Shown here in pieces: positions 46,298 to 56,949 of a DNA stretch of 64,000 bases. The notes beneath the pieces were generated by a model. That model was not told the origin of the DNA, did not search any database, and saw nothing but the letters and a program-made list of their open reading frames with translations. Origin of the DNA: Gliomastix tumulicola (taxonomy: Eukaryota; Ascomycota; Sordariomycetes; Hypocreales; Bionectriaceae); contig BCHX01000001.1 in the NCBI GenBank assembly GCA_001599755.1, forward strand, positions 5,456,001 through 5,520,000, read 5' to 3'. The first letter of the stretch is position 1. Every line of letters begins with the position of its first letter. The position numbers and the translations under genes were made by a program.

Positions 46298-48541
46298 CTA
46301 TATCGCCTCATGGAATCTGGAGCTCGAACCCCTCGAGCCATCTTGCGAGCCGCGGCTGCGGCCTAGAGGATCTCGAGGGGGCGGTGGCATCGGTGGTGAC
46401 GGAGGATCGGCGAACGGGTTCTCCTCTGCGACAGGCGTGCGAGCAGGGCCAGATCGCATGATCGGGACTCCGCTGACCGGCCGCATAGGGGAACCAAGTG
46501 CCAGTCGCGGGGGTCGCGTCGCGGCACCTGCAGGCACAAACTCTTGTGAGCCGCGGAAGTAGTCGGTATGACCACTGGCGACACTCTCACGAGGGTCGGT
46601 GAACCCATCCCCGCCATGCTGGAGAACAGATGGCAATTTCCTGCCCGACACGCGCACGAATCCCCTGTCTGATCCAGCGGTTGGAGTGGTGGGAGAGGCG
46701 TTCGCTGATGAAGGCTTCCTAGCCTTGCCAGTCAAGGTCGCTAGGGCGGCAGGAACAGCAAATGGATTGGCCCGTTCCACCATGGCGCCTCCGGTGCCAC
46801 CATCAGTAGGAGTACTTGGGGCAACGGGGGCACCAGGGGCACCAGGAAGACTACGTGGCGATGGGCCTCGATCCCCGATGATTTCTGTGATGTCATCACG
46901 CCTCCTCTTATACTTCAGAGCGAGGAGAACCAAGATCAGGAAGAATGCTGCGCCAGCCACTCCACCGACGACACCTCCCACAATACGGCGATCCTGGGGA
47001 GACAGTGAGCCACCACTTCCGCCATCGTTACCATTGCTTCCATCATCACTGCGGGTGGTGTCAGAGGGGTCGGTTGGCTGAGGTCCTCCTTCCGTGAAAT
47101 CGCCCCAGACCTCAGTCGAAAGACCAGTCGAGGATGGGTAGTCGGTAGAAAACGAGTCAAATGTGTATGTAGAAGAGTCGTCGTATCCAGATGAAGTCCG
47201 TGACCAATCAGCAGATGTGGTGAAGGAATAAGTCGAGGGTGTGGAAGTGTAGGAATAATCGGCGGCTGACTGGTCGGAATCGGTAGAGAATAAGGAGGTA
47301 GAAGTCGAATTTCCCGCAAGGACCGCTGTGGTTGTTGCGTTGACAGCGGGAGGCGGGATCACTGAAACTGGTGGCACAGGAGTAGGCACAGGCGGCTGCA
47401 GGGTGACCAAGGGCTCTTCTGGCTCTTCGGGCCCATTCGTAGGTTCTGTCGAAGCCGGTGGTTCCGGCTCCTGGGAGGACGTAGACGTCTCTTGTGCCGA
47501 TGACGGAGGCGCCGGTGCCACGGGAGGCTCAGGTGGTGACGGGGGAGACGGCGGTGACGGCGCCTCAGGGGGTTCTGGTGCCTCAGGGGGTTCCGGTGCC
47601 TCGGGAGGCTCTGGGGCTGTTGGAGGCTCAGGCGCCGCGGGCGGCGATGGCGCTTCCGGTGGTGATGGCGCTTCCGGGGCCTCTGGTGCTTCCGGAGCCT
47701 CTGGTGCTTCCGGGGGTGGCGGGGCTTCGGGCTGCTCCGGCGCGTCCGGTGACGGTGAGGCAGGGTCGTCGACCGTGCCCACGGGAGTCGGAACAGCGGT
47801 GTCAGAAGGATCCGGGGGCTCTAGTATCACCGGAGGCTGGTTGGTCGGATACGGTGGTGACGGGACACCATTTGTGCTGCCCGGCGCTGGATCCGTCCCG
47901 GGCACCGGCGCTGGGGTGCCCGAGGATCCTGGGGCGGAAATGGTGACGGTGTTCCCAGACTCGAGGTCTACGACCTCGGTGCTGGGCGGCGCGTAGAGAG
48001 TTTCCGTGCGGATAGGATTGCCGGACTGGTCTACGTGCTGGACGAGCGAGACGGTCTGGACGACCCGTGTGACGAGTGAACTGGTCTGAACAGCATCGGC
48101 ATCGGCGTCGGTGTCGGCCTGGCGGTCCTCAAGCAGAATGCGAACTTCCTCGACGACGCTAAGCGTGGCCTCGTGCGGTAATTCAGAATCCTCCAAGTCG
48201 TCGTGATGGTCAGTACCGTTGTCAGGCTTGGCGTCGCTGTCGTCGTTGTCGGCTAAATCTGAAGAGTGCGAATGCGCAGCGCGGAAGCGCACGGCGTGTG
48301 AGCGAGAGTGGTGGAAGTGTGAGTGGGAATGAGTGTGAGCGTGAACGTGAGAGTGAGAGTGAGAATGCGAACGAGCGTGAGGAGCAGGGTCATGGGGCAA
48401 AAGAGAGTTGGACGGAGGAGAAAGAACTGAGTCGTGCGGAAGGTGGTCGTTCTGGGCCTGAGGGAGTGAAGACCCAGTTGAGGAAGCGGAAGCGGAAGTG
48501 GAAGGCTCAGCAGCGCTGGCCAATGACGGGTGGCTAGTCAT
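46298..48541 (-). CDS. Mucin-like single-pass membrane protein with Pro-Glu-Ala repeats
   Basis: Single exon, 747 residues, function unknown. From the N-terminus: a Ser/Ala segment; a His-Ser stretch (about residues 57-83) of HS repeats; an acidic segment; a conserved-looking block SSLVTRVVQTVSLVQHVDQ (about 150-170); a Pro/Glu/Ala repeat array (about 260-350) of APEPPE- and APEAPE-type units; a Ser/Thr/Tyr-rich segment (about 405-475) suited to O-glycosylation; one membrane helix at about 520-543 (GVAGAAFFLILVLLALKYK); and a basic, Ser/Pro-rich cytoplasmic tail with NPFADPP near the end. This layout resembles fungal wall-stress or signalling mucins. No signal peptide is visible after the chosen ATG, so an upstream exon may be missing or the protein may use the helix as its only membrane signal. 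Confidence 0.75.
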   Translation of the reverse strand: MTSHPSLASAAEPSTSASASSTGSSLPQAQNDHLPHDSVLSPPSNSLLPHDPAPHARSHSHSHSHVHAHTHSHSHFHHSRSHAVRFRAAHSHSSDLADNDDSDAKPDNGTDHHDDLEDSELPHEATLSVVEEVRILLEDRQADTDADADAVQTSSLVTRVVQTVSLVQHVDQSGNPIRTETLYAPPSTEVVDLESGNTVTISAPGSSGTPAPVPGTDPAPGSTNGVPSPPYPTNQPPVILEPPDPSDTAVPTPVGTVDDPASPSPDAPEQPEAPPPPEAPEAPEAPEAPEAPSPPEAPSPPAAPEPPTAPEPPEAPEPPEAPEPPEAPSPPSPPSPPEPPVAPAPPSSAQETSTSSQEPEPPASTEPTNGPEEPEEPLVTLQPPVPTPVPPVSVIPPPAVNATTTAVLAGNSTSTSLFSTDSDQSAADYSYTSTPSTYSFTTSADWSRTSSGYDDSSTYTFDSFSTDYPSSTGLSTEVWGDFTEGGPQPTDPSDTTRSDDGSNGNDGGSGGSLSPQDRRIVGGVVGGVAGAAFFLILVLLALKYKRRRDDITEIIGDRGPSPRSLPGAPGAPVAPSTPTDGGTGGAMVERANPFAVPAALATLTGKARKPSSANASPTTPTAGSDRGFVRVSGRKLPSVLQHGGDGFTDPRESVASGHTDYFRGSQEFVPAGAATRPPRLALGSPMRPVSGVPIMRSGPARTPVAEENPFADPPSPPMPPPPRDPLGRSRGSQDGSRGSSSRFHEAI
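47488..47768. repeat. Coding minisatellite, Pro-Glu-Ala units
   Basis: Short GC-rich units of 9-18 bases (plus-strand wording such as GGTGCCTCAGGGGGTTC) recur through this span and encode PEAP/EPP repeats of the membrane protein on the minus strand. Confidence 0.8.
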
Positions 48542-51384
48542 TTGACTTGCGTGCCTTAAACCTTGGATCCTTGAAACCTAACGGCCCGCCGAACAGAAAG
48601 TGGCTCCCCGGCCAGTGCCAGTTGCTATTCCAAGCAATGACCAGCACAAACTGCACACGTGTGCCGTCAGGGATCAACCACCGGCCGGCGATCGGTCGGG
48701 AATGTCTCTGCAAAGGCCTGGCCTAGCCTGGCCTTGTAGGATTCCCCTCTTTCTCGTGTTCCGTGTGCCTTTCCCTTGTTTCCTTGCTCCCAATTTTGGA
48801 GTTGAAACACGGTTGATGTACGTGGTTTTGTGGCGCAAGGCAATCCGGCAAGCCAAACGATGGGCCGAATACGGGCAAAGTGGGAACCCGCCAACCGCAG
48901 TGACTCTTCCGGGTTCCTTGTCTTGTCTTTTCTAGGCTCGCTGCGAAGATCTGTGCACCAGCGTCGTCATGCCCAATCGATCGATGTCGCTTTTCTTCTT
49001 TTGTTCTTCTTTATCTTTCGTGACGGTCAGTCGGTATGAATTGCCTGGTTGGCTCTGCAGGAGTGCCGAATTGTTTTTTTTTTCGTTTGTTTGTTGGTTT
49101 GTTTGTCCGTCTGGTGTGTGTGCCTCTTTGTGCAACACTATCAAATGAGTGACTGATTCAGAATTGGGTCGGTGTTATCCTGAGATCTCCTTTTTGGGGT
49201 GGAAAAACGAATGGCGTCTTAGTCGGTCGGCATGGTGGTTATCTCGTCCCTGTCTTTTCTTTTCTCCGGCATTTATGTTTCATCCGCTTCGAAAAAAGAG
49301 TGTGAGTGAGCTGTTCCTGTGCGGCGTTTTCCTGGTGCGGTGGCTGCTGCAGCTGGCCGGCGCGCAGAGAGCGTGTGTGTGTGTGTGTGTGTGTGTCGTT
49401 CTGACGGGTTGTGCGTTGTTCTGCTCTGGGCACCTGCCAAGCCCCCTTGTCTGATCTGCCCCCTCTGGATTCGTCGGACGGAAGACCTCCTTTGTCTCTC
49501 GAAATATATCTCTCTCCTTCAGCCGCTATCCCCCAAGGGCGTTCGGGGCCGTTGTTGACATGACCTGGCGAGGGGTGAGGTACGGACGTTGGCGACGGGC
49601 GGCGGCGGCGACGACGACAAGAGGAAAGGGAAAGAAAGGAGAGGAGGCGCGACGACAAGAGGGACTGTGAGGCACCGGCGTGTGTGTGCACGCACCGACC
49701 CCAGAGCTCGGAAATGAAATGAGCACCACGGCCGCCCAGGCCCAGGCACGCAGGACCACTACCGTAACGGTGACAGGGGAATCCTCCGGGTGGCAGCAGG
49801 GCTACGGACACAGGACCGATAGAGATACGAGCCCGTACTTGCAGATAGAGATATTACCTATCCTGCGGTCTCCACGGCATCCTCCAGAATCCAGATGCTA
49901 GTATCCGTCCTGTATGGGCATCCAGCGTATCAGGTCGGGAGGACGGCGGGCGGCGTGTGCAACAACGGAACATCCAGCAACGCTGCGAGCCAACAATTTT
50001 GCATGTCCGGGAGGGCCTCCATTCCAGCGGCAAGGAATCCATGGGGAGGCGGCGCGACAGTCTTGTGAATGGTGCCACCTTGGCGGAGGGTGACCCCTGC
50101 TGCCCTGAGCCGAGTAAAATGAGCATTGCATAAAGGCTGGCAGCTGGTCTGCACCTGCCCTGCAAGTTGCTGGAGCGGCGCTGCAACCAGCAGGGACGCT
50201 CCTGCGCATTTCTGCACCTTCCTCGGCCTCCACCTGCGATTTCGAGCGTGCTCATTTCGCTTCACGGGCGCCGGCAGCCAATCACCGTCGAGGATCCACA
50301 CACAAGCGACAGGGAGTGTTCCAGGCCTAAAGTTGAGAGAGGGCTTCCAGAACCTCAGCATTCCATCACCGATGCAAGTCATCAAATAGCTCGAGGCTAG
50401 CATCTATCATCTTGGAAGTCCTTATCACGGTGCTGGATCACGACAGAGGGCCAAGGCCCAACGTATTCTGGGCCTGCATCCCAGAGCAGGTTGTCGCTGG
50501 TCAACTTTCCAGCCCCCCTCTGAGAAGTAATGTGGGTATTATACGGGAGGGAGTCTTCTCGTGTTGGAGCCTCTCGAGATACTCAATCACGGTCGACAGG
50601 CACTGAGATGAACATGGCCAAGCTGCTCTGTGCTGGGCGGGATGATTAATACTCCATTCTCGCAACGAGGAGGCCGGCCACATTTATCACAATTAGGTCC
50701 TGTTGGTGCCGTAATTTTCACGCCAGAATGATACATTGTTTCCTCGCTCCCTTCCCCGTGTGAGACTTCTCACTTCAATCCCGATGCTAGCTCGTACAGC
50801 GATGCACACAAGAGATGCACAAGGGACGCACAAGAGACACACAAGGGGACACATCCACGTGCAACAAGACAGCACGTCCTGTCACGTCGCAAAAATGAGG
50901 GACTGCACGTCATACCCCGACGATATCTTGATAATCATGGATCTTCATGGCAAAAAGTAGCCCCGCTCGCCGTGGCCGTCGAATCAGATCCAGCGTGAGT
51001 GGGCGTTTGCTACTAACCTACAGCATGAGATGAGAAACTCGTGATGGAGCCTAGCCGGTTGACGGCAGTTGTTCATCCCCAACAATATACACCTGTGACT
51101 GATGCTGGCTCAGTCGCTTGCTTTCTTCTGTATCCTGCTCTTTGAGATGCCATGAGTGATTCACTTCGTCCCATGCAGCGTCCGGTGTTTTGACGACAAC
51201 CCCGCGCCGAAAGTGGCCACTGACACGAGTCGGCCTTGACACAGCCACGCACCAGTTGAGGCTGTTGAACAACACTTGAAGAGTCGACATTCCTGGACCG
51301 CGAGCCTCATCTTTTATCAGTCAGCCTTACCTCTCCTCACATGCTAGTCTTAGGGATCAAGAGACCCTACCAGTCACCGTCATC
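48542..51384. other. Intergenic region between divergent genes
   Basis: About 2.8 kb upstream of both the mucin-like gene (minus) and the hydrolase gene (plus). It contains T-rich and GTTT-rich DNA at 49074-49110 and a GT repeat at 49373-49396. Several short open frames exist; I recognise none. Confidence 0.45.
49373..49396. repeat. (GT) dinucleotide microsatellite
   Basis: About 12 GT units in non-coding DNA. Confidence 0.9.
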
Positions 51385-53550
51385 ATGAGTGACAATCCTG
51401 GCCCTCCCTCTCGTACCCCTCCGCCGCTACCCGCCCGTCCATCTCACCACTCCCACGCCTCAGGGTCGATCCTCGACTCCAAAAGGCCCCCCCAGTCAGC
51501 ACAGTCGAAGAAAGACCAATGGATCGCGGCCCCGGATCCCCGAGCCTCCAGCTCGCAGTCCCTCCGCTCCGACGTCTCAGCCGACGACCACCGACGCACC
51601 CTCCTCCTCATCTACATCCACGGCTTCTACGGCAACAAGCAGTCCTTCCGCTCGTTCCCGCACCACGTCCACTCCTACCTGCGCTCGGCGCTCGCCGACT
51701 CGCACGTCATCCACTCCAAGATCTACCCGCGCTACAAGACGTACCGCGCCATTGAGCTCGCGCGGGATAACTTCAGTGAGTGGCTCATCCCGCACGAGTC
51801 GCCCACCACGGACGTCATCCTCGTGGGGCACTCGATGGGCGGGATCCTGGCCGCCGAGGTCGTGCTCATGCCGAATACGCATCCGTACCGGTCTCAGCCG
51901 TTCAAACACCGCGTACTGGGGACCATCTCGCTAGACTCGCCGTTTCTGGGCTTGCATCCGGGCATCGTGGTCGCAGGCATCTCCAGCCTCTTCCAGTCTG
52001 CGCCTGAGCCACCGGGCCAGGGCCAAGAGGGCTCTGGATCGGGGGAGGGATCGTCAGAGGCACCGTTGATGCGGCGTCCTAACCGCCAGCAGACCAACGA
52101 TCCCTACTACGACCCGCCCTTCTGGAACGACAATCCGTTCAAGGAGGCCCCCTTTGTCAAACGGATCATGAACTTCACCAAGAAGCACAGATCGGAGGGG
52201 ATCTTCAACGCCGCGGCAAATCACATCGTCTCCCATCTCGAATACGGCGGGTGCCTCGCTGACTATCCGGGCCTGCACAAGAGATATGACCGCATCCGCG
52301 CCCTGGAGGACGTAGACGACCTTGAGGCACTGGCATCCCCCGAGTCGCAAGGGAGGCCAGGAGGAAACACCCCCAAGAGTTGCAGAGTCCGCTTCCTCAA
52401 CTACTACACCCTCTCCTCCGGCCGGCCACCAAAGCCCAAGTCAGATGCGAATCTACAGGCCGCGAGCAGCCAGTCCAGTCTGGCGCCGACACCTTCCCTG
52501 CAGACGCTCAGCATCACTGACTCTATGCTGAGCCGCGAGCAGAGTTACCAGACCCAAGACTCGCCGCTGGTAAGAGAGGGTTCCGCAGTGAGCATATCCA
52601 TCGAGGACTACAGTCACAGCAAGGAAGCTGTAGACTCAAAAGCCGCTTTGACTGAGGCCAGGGAGAACGAAAAGAACGAGCATAGAGACGTCATACCAGA
52701 GACCCAGAATAGAGACAGCATCGCAAGCATCGCAACGCAAAGCGACCTCAGTCGCCTCTCGATGCAGGACATCGACCCGATACCGATGTCAGATACAGAG
52801 GAGCCATTCACACCGAACCTCAATCTCAACCTCACCGAAGGTCTGCCGCCCATCCCAGACTCGCCGATAAGGCCTCCCGACCCCGATCTGGACCAATACA
52901 CGGACAAAGACGCCCGGAAGCAAGTAGAGAGGGAGCACAGGCGCCAGGTTAAGAACTACGAAAAGGCTGTCAAGGACAGGAATCGTGCCATTCGCGAGCG
53001 CGAGAAACTCATCGAGAAGCGTCGCAAGAAGGCCCAGAACCAACTAGAGAGCGACAAGGGGAAGGAGTTGGATATGGAGAGCGACGGGAGTAGCATCAGC
53101 AGCATCAAGAGCGACGAGCTCACTGAGACACAACAGCAGCAGCTCATTGCTCTGCACCAGCAGGCCTTGTCGACCCAACAAGAGAGAGGCGACTCCCTCA
53201 GTCTTGCCGAGACTACTAGCACCACCAGCTTCCAGCCTCCGTCGCTCAGCCAAGTGACGAGCGCAACAGACTCGCAGGTAGACGGACAGGAGGCGGTCAA
53301 GGCTAAGCCGAAGAAGAAGAAGAAGTTCTGCACGCTGCCGAGCAAGGTCAACGGGGCTAAGGACCCTACCTGGGTGGATGTTTACATGGACGGCATGGAC
53401 GAGGTTGGTGCGCACTGCGGCTTGTTTTTTTCCGGGCCGCACTACGACAAGCTTGTCGGTGATGTGGCGAGCCGGGTCATCGGCTGGGTGCAGGACGACA
53501 TGACCAAGCGGGCGATTTTAGATCTTCATCAGGAGGACGGGATGCCGTGA
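51385..53550 (+). CDS. Alpha/beta hydrolase (DUF676/lipase-like) with coiled-coil C-terminus
   Basis: Single exon, 721 residues. A Pro/Ser-rich leader of about 70 residues precedes the hydrolase fold: LLIYIHGFYGNKQSFRSFP (oxyanion region, near 74-92), the nucleophile elbow VGHSMGG (about 147-153) and LDSPFLGLHPG. The fold seems to end near residue 325. Then come a Ser-rich linker, a highly charged coiled coil (about 510-570, RKQVEREHRRQVKNYEKAVK), another disordered linker, and a conserved-looking Cys/Trp/Gly end (residues 650-715, including KDPTWVDVYMDGMDEVGAH and GLFFSGPHYDKLVG). Such serine hydrolases act on lipids or esters, but the substrate is unknown. The combination of a lipase-like N-terminus with this tail is one I do not recognise by name. 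Confidence 0.82.
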   Translation: MSDNPGPPSRTPPPLPARPSHHSHASGSILDSKRPPQSAQSKKDQWIAAPDPRASSSQSLRSDVSADDHRRTLLLIYIHGFYGNKQSFRSFPHHVHSYLRSALADSHVIHSKIYPRYKTYRAIELARDNFSEWLIPHESPTTDVILVGHSMGGILAAEVVLMPNTHPYRSQPFKHRVLGTISLDSPFLGLHPGIVVAGISSLFQSAPEPPGQGQEGSGSGEGSSEAPLMRRPNRQQTNDPYYDPPFWNDNPFKEAPFVKRIMNFTKKHRSEGIFNAAANHIVSHLEYGGCLADYPGLHKRYDRIRALEDVDDLEALASPESQGRPGGNTPKSCRVRFLNYYTLSSGRPPKPKSDANLQAASSQSSLAPTPSLQTLSITDSMLSREQSYQTQDSPLVREGSAVSISIEDYSHSKEAVDSKAALTEARENEKNEHRDVIPETQNRDSIASIATQSDLSRLSMQDIDPIPMSDTEEPFTPNLNLNLTEGLPPIPDSPIRPPDPDLDQYTDKDARKQVEREHRRQVKNYEKAVKDRNRAIREREKLIEKRRKKAQNQLESDKGKELDMESDGSSISSIKSDELTETQQQQLIALHQQALSTQQERGDSLSLAETTSTTSFQPPSLSQVTSATDSQVDGQEAVKAKPKKKKKFCTLPSKVNGAKDPTWVDVYMDGMDEVGAHCGLFFSGPHYDKLVGDVASRVIGWVQDDMTKRAILDLHQEDGMP

Positions 53551-53860
53551 GTGAGACATCGGACCAGAGACGGTATGTGAGACAGAAGATGCCTTAGTAG
53601 ACACGCTATATCTGTAGACTGGAGATTGTCATGTTTCCGTGCGGTAAATAATATATAATCAATCTAAATTAACAGGATGTTCTATATCTACCCGTGTATA
53701 ATCAAAGGCACCAATATCCAAGAGAAACCCATATACATGCTATGATAATCATCGCTCGTGATTCCGTTTTCCATCAATCTCACACACGCACACCCCTTTT
53801 TCACTACCCATGCCAAGTGCTATGCATTCACACGCCCACCCACTCCTCCTCCTCCTTTTT
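53551..53860. other. Convergent 3' ends, hydrolase and HET genes
   Basis: A 310-base gap with AT-rich DNA (TAATATATAATC near 53648) likely to hold polyadenylation signals of both genes. No gene seen. Confidence 0.5.
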
Positions 53861-56176
53861 TTAGTAGATATCCATCTCCTTCATCTGCAGCACGACATCT
53901 GCCTTGCCACCGGCCCCCTCAACGCCCTCCAGCACCGCCGCGTCCACCTCGGTGAAGCGGAAGTTCCCAAAGGGCACCGCCGTGACGCCGAGCCTCGTGA
54001 AGCGCTCCTCGTCGCCGGTCTTGCCGCAGACCATGACCGTCGCCGTCTTCTCGCCCGGTCCACTCCAGCCGTTGCCCGCGATGAGGAGGGCTGTGAGCGT
54101 CGTGGTGATGGTGGTGGTGATGGTGTCGTTTTCGGACGCGGATGGGTATGTGCGCTGCGTCCAGGAGCGGATGGCGTCGAGGGAGGCGACGGGGAGGTCC
54201 GGCGTGACGACGGGGAGATCGGATTCCTTGTCCTCCCTTGTGAGCGTGACGTCAAAGGTGAAGGTCCGGAGACGGAGGAACTTGACGGTTGTTGTCTTCT
54301 CCCGGACCTCGTCGTCGTCGACCTCCCACCCGAGGATGCGGCCGTCCTCGAAGCCGACATCGACCTCCATCTTAGGCGCCGCGTAGACACCTGTGAGCGG
54401 CGCGTCGGGCTTGCTCTCGTTGATGAGGTTGAAGCGGAACTTGAACGTGCTGTCCTGCACGGGCTGCTCGGCGCGCGGCGCCCAGGCCAGCCAGGACCAG
54501 GAGGGGAATGTTGCGCCGTGGACGCAGGCGTAGGGGTCGACGTACGTCCGTGACGGACTCACAGGCTCGGGCGACCAGCCGAGTCCGACGGCCAGCCTGT
54601 CCGTCCTGCTGACGAACCGACCCGTGGTGAAATCGGCCGGGTTAAACAGCGGCAGTCCCACGAAAGCGTCCACACCGAGCCCGGCATAGTGCCTCAGCAC
54701 CCCCTCAAAGGCAAGCAGCCTCTCCGTCGGGTCCGCGAGCGTCCTGGGCATGTACCCCTGGATCTGGCCGGCCACGTGCTCCCCGCGCGTCCCGGGCCCG
54801 GTCTCGGGGAACGCGCGTCCGAGGTCGAGCCCGGACGAGTAGTGCAGCGGCACGGACAGGCTCTCGTGGCAGTGCACGGCGCGGCACTGGAAGTAGGCCT
54901 GCGACGGGGTGATGACGAGGCGCCTGCGGGACAGCGCCGCCTCCTGGAAGGTCCAGGCGCGCGACGCCCAGGCCGCGTCGCCAATCTCCATGTCCGGGCG
55001 GAGGAGCGTCGTCGTGAAGAGGTCGTCGTTGACCTTGAGGGACATCTGGGCCGTGCGGGCGACGCTGACGCCGGGGAGGCCGTCGTCGACGGACGCGCCC
55101 GAGGCGACGATGATGGTGAGCGCGGCCTGGGCGAAGACGTCGCCCGCGAGGTGCGTCTGGCGCGCGCGCTCGGCCGGCTCGAGCCCCGCGAGGCAGATGC
55201 GGTCGACCCAGAGGTACCGGAAGCCGAGGACCTCGGACAGGTAGATGGCGTCGCCGATGACCTGCGGCGTGTCGTCGAGCAGCGTCACGCCGTCCTCCTC
55301 CGTGAAGACGTCCCGCTCGGGGTGCTCCCCCCAGACGTAGCTCAGCGCCGTGTACTCGAGGAACTCGGAGTCGAAGTCGTCGACGCACACAATCTTGTGC
55401 GCGTCGCAGTCGATCAGCCGCAGCCCGGACAGCAGCGGCTCGAAGCGCGTGCACGCCGTCTTCTGGTGGTTCGCGCGGCAGAACTCGAGCCACGTCGCCG
55501 GCGGCGCGGGATCCAGCCTCGGCGGGACGGATCGGCCCCTGAGCCCGACGTCGTTCATGATGGCGTTGTAGCCCGCCAGGCCAAACTCATCCGCGGCGTC
55601 GGCGCGCACGAGATAGCCCTCGGGCAGGCTCCGGTTCCGGCACATGACCTCGAAGAGCACGTCGTACGCGAGATCATGCCGCTCCCCGATGCCCAGACGC
55701 TCAATCTCAAAGGCCATGCGCACGCGCAGGTACGGCGTGAACTTGCCCCCCGCCCCATCACTAGTATTACCACCACCACCACCACCACCACCACCACCAC
55801 CACCCCCGACCATCGCGCGGAAGAAGTTGCAGTAGGGACAGTCCGGGAACTCGCGCCGGTTGTCCGCGTTGAGCGTGTGCGACAGCGGCACCCACGGCCT
55901 CGCGTCGCCGTAGCGCCACGCCAGCACCCGGGGGAAGTCGATGCCCTTGCACGTCCAGCACACGCTCTTGAAGTTGTCCTCGCCCGCGACGACGCGCTCG
56001 AGCGGGGGCCGCTTGCGGAGGAACGACTCGCCCGCGCCGAGCTTCGGGCGCGACGACGTGAGCTGGTGGAAGCAGTTGGCCTCGTACGGCGCGGGGACCT
56101 CGAAGTCGGCGGCGGTGGTGCGCGTGATGACCTGCGAGGCCTGGGAGAGGATCTGGCCGAGCTTGAACTTCTTCAT
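53861..56176 (-). CDS. HET-domain (heterokaryon incompatibility) protein
   Basis: Member of the fungal HET family, whose best-known members trigger cell death when unlike strains fuse. Single exon, 771 residues, start MKKFKLGQILSQ. Residues 70-120 hold two Cys pairs (CWTC near 75 and CPYC near 114) that could bind zinc. A run of 13 glycines (about 124-136) follows, coded by a trinucleotide repeat. The HET core starts at YTALSYVWGE (about 275), continues with FRYLWVDRICLAG (about 316) and ends with SRAWTFQEAALSRRRLVIT (about 402-420). The usual WVDxxCINQ motif is changed here to WVDRICLAG, losing the Asn and Gln. The C-terminal third is less conserved and carries no NACHT or WD40 repeats. The gene is very GC-rich compared with its flanks, and the antisense strand is open for 561 codons because of that. 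Confidence 0.85.
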   Translation of the reverse strand: MKKFKLGQILSQASQVITRTTAADFEVPAPYEANCFHQLTSSRPKLGAGESFLRKRPPLERVVAGEDNFKSVCWTCKGIDFPRVLAWRYGDARPWVPLSHTLNADNRREFPDCPYCNFFRAMVGGGGGGGGGGGGGNTSDGAGGKFTPYLRVRMAFEIERLGIGERHDLAYDVLFEVMCRNRSLPEGYLVRADAADEFGLAGYNAIMNDVGLRGRSVPPRLDPAPPATWLEFCRANHQKTACTRFEPLLSGLRLIDCDAHKIVCVDDFDSEFLEYTALSYVWGEHPERDVFTEEDGVTLLDDTPQVIGDAIYLSEVLGFRYLWVDRICLAGLEPAERARQTHLAGDVFAQAALTIIVASGASVDDGLPGVSVARTAQMSLKVNDDLFTTTLLRPDMEIGDAAWASRAWTFQEAALSRRRLVITPSQAYFQCRAVHCHESLSVPLHYSSGLDLGRAFPETGPGTRGEHVAGQIQGYMPRTLADPTERLLAFEGVLRHYAGLGVDAFVGLPLFNPADFTTGRFVSRTDRLAVGLGWSPEPVSPSRTYVDPYACVHGATFPSWSWLAWAPRAEQPVQDSTFKFRFNLINESKPDAPLTGVYAAPKMEVDVGFEDGRILGWEVDDDEVREKTTTVKFLRLRTFTFDVTLTREDKESDLPVVTPDLPVASLDAIRSWTQRTYPSASENDTITTTITTTLTALLIAGNGWSGPGEKTATVMVCGKTGDEERFTRLGVTAVPFGNFRFTEVDAAVLEGVEGAGGKADVVLQMKEMDIY
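55769..55804. repeat. (CCA) trinucleotide repeat inside the HET gene
   Basis: About 12 CCA units on the plus strand, coding for poly-glycine on the minus strand. A length-variable site is expected. Confidence 0.9.
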
Positions 56177-56949
56177 CTTGGCGACGTCGTCAATCTACGC
56201 CAACTAGTCGAGGACGAAGAGCTATCTAACAATCGTGGACGGTCAAATTGGGTCGAGGCTGAGACTGAGAGACGAGGCTATCGCTGGCCGACGATGATCC
56301 ACAGCATCTCAGCAGAGGTTGATTGTTGCTGCACCGGCAGGAAAAAAAGTGCGTCGAAGGAGGAGGGGTGGTAAGAGGTGAGATTTGGTTCCTGACGCTA
56401 TATTAAGTATTAATCAGTAGTCAAATAATTGATCCATCGCGGTGCAGGGGGCACGCGACCAGCAGAGCCGTTTGGACTCAACGCCGCGCCGGGGCGGATG
56501 ACAGGCGGCTAGTGTGCCTGGAGCGACAAGGACTGGCAGCTATCCCTGCAGGGACTCTAGAAGAGAAGCCTCACCGACAATTGGCGACAGCCTCGACCTG
56601 GACGGTGCTGCGCCGTGGCATCTGTCCGGAGCATCAAGAACCGAGCCAGAGCTTCATGACGGAGTAGAGGCTGTTGTACTTGGCACGAATCTTCCTCGGA
56701 GGAGACACGCTACCCTAGACCACGTCACGAGTTCACCCCTCTCTGAACAGTACCCATCATTTCATTTTTATCAAACAAACAAACAAACCACAGCTGTGCT
56801 TTTTATACTCTGCTCTGCTCAAAATTGCGGTCTAAGAAAGAAAACCGAACAATATCATCCATCATGACCTCATACCAGGACATCACATGCTCCCTCACCA
56901 CTGCCATCTCAGTTCTCCCTCTCGATACCTTATATATATCATGGCCAGC
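56177..56949. other. Upstream region of the HET gene / downstream of the AMP-binding gene
   Basis: About 770 bases with a (CAAA) repeat at 56772-56788. It should contain the HET promoter. No gene is supported. Confidence 0.45.

Noticed and set aside
54689..56374. Long plus-strand open frame (561 codons) over the HET gene
   Set aside because: It is the shadow of a GC-rich minus-strand gene; the translation is Arg/Ala/Val/Glu-rich with no domain, while the minus strand has a HET domain.
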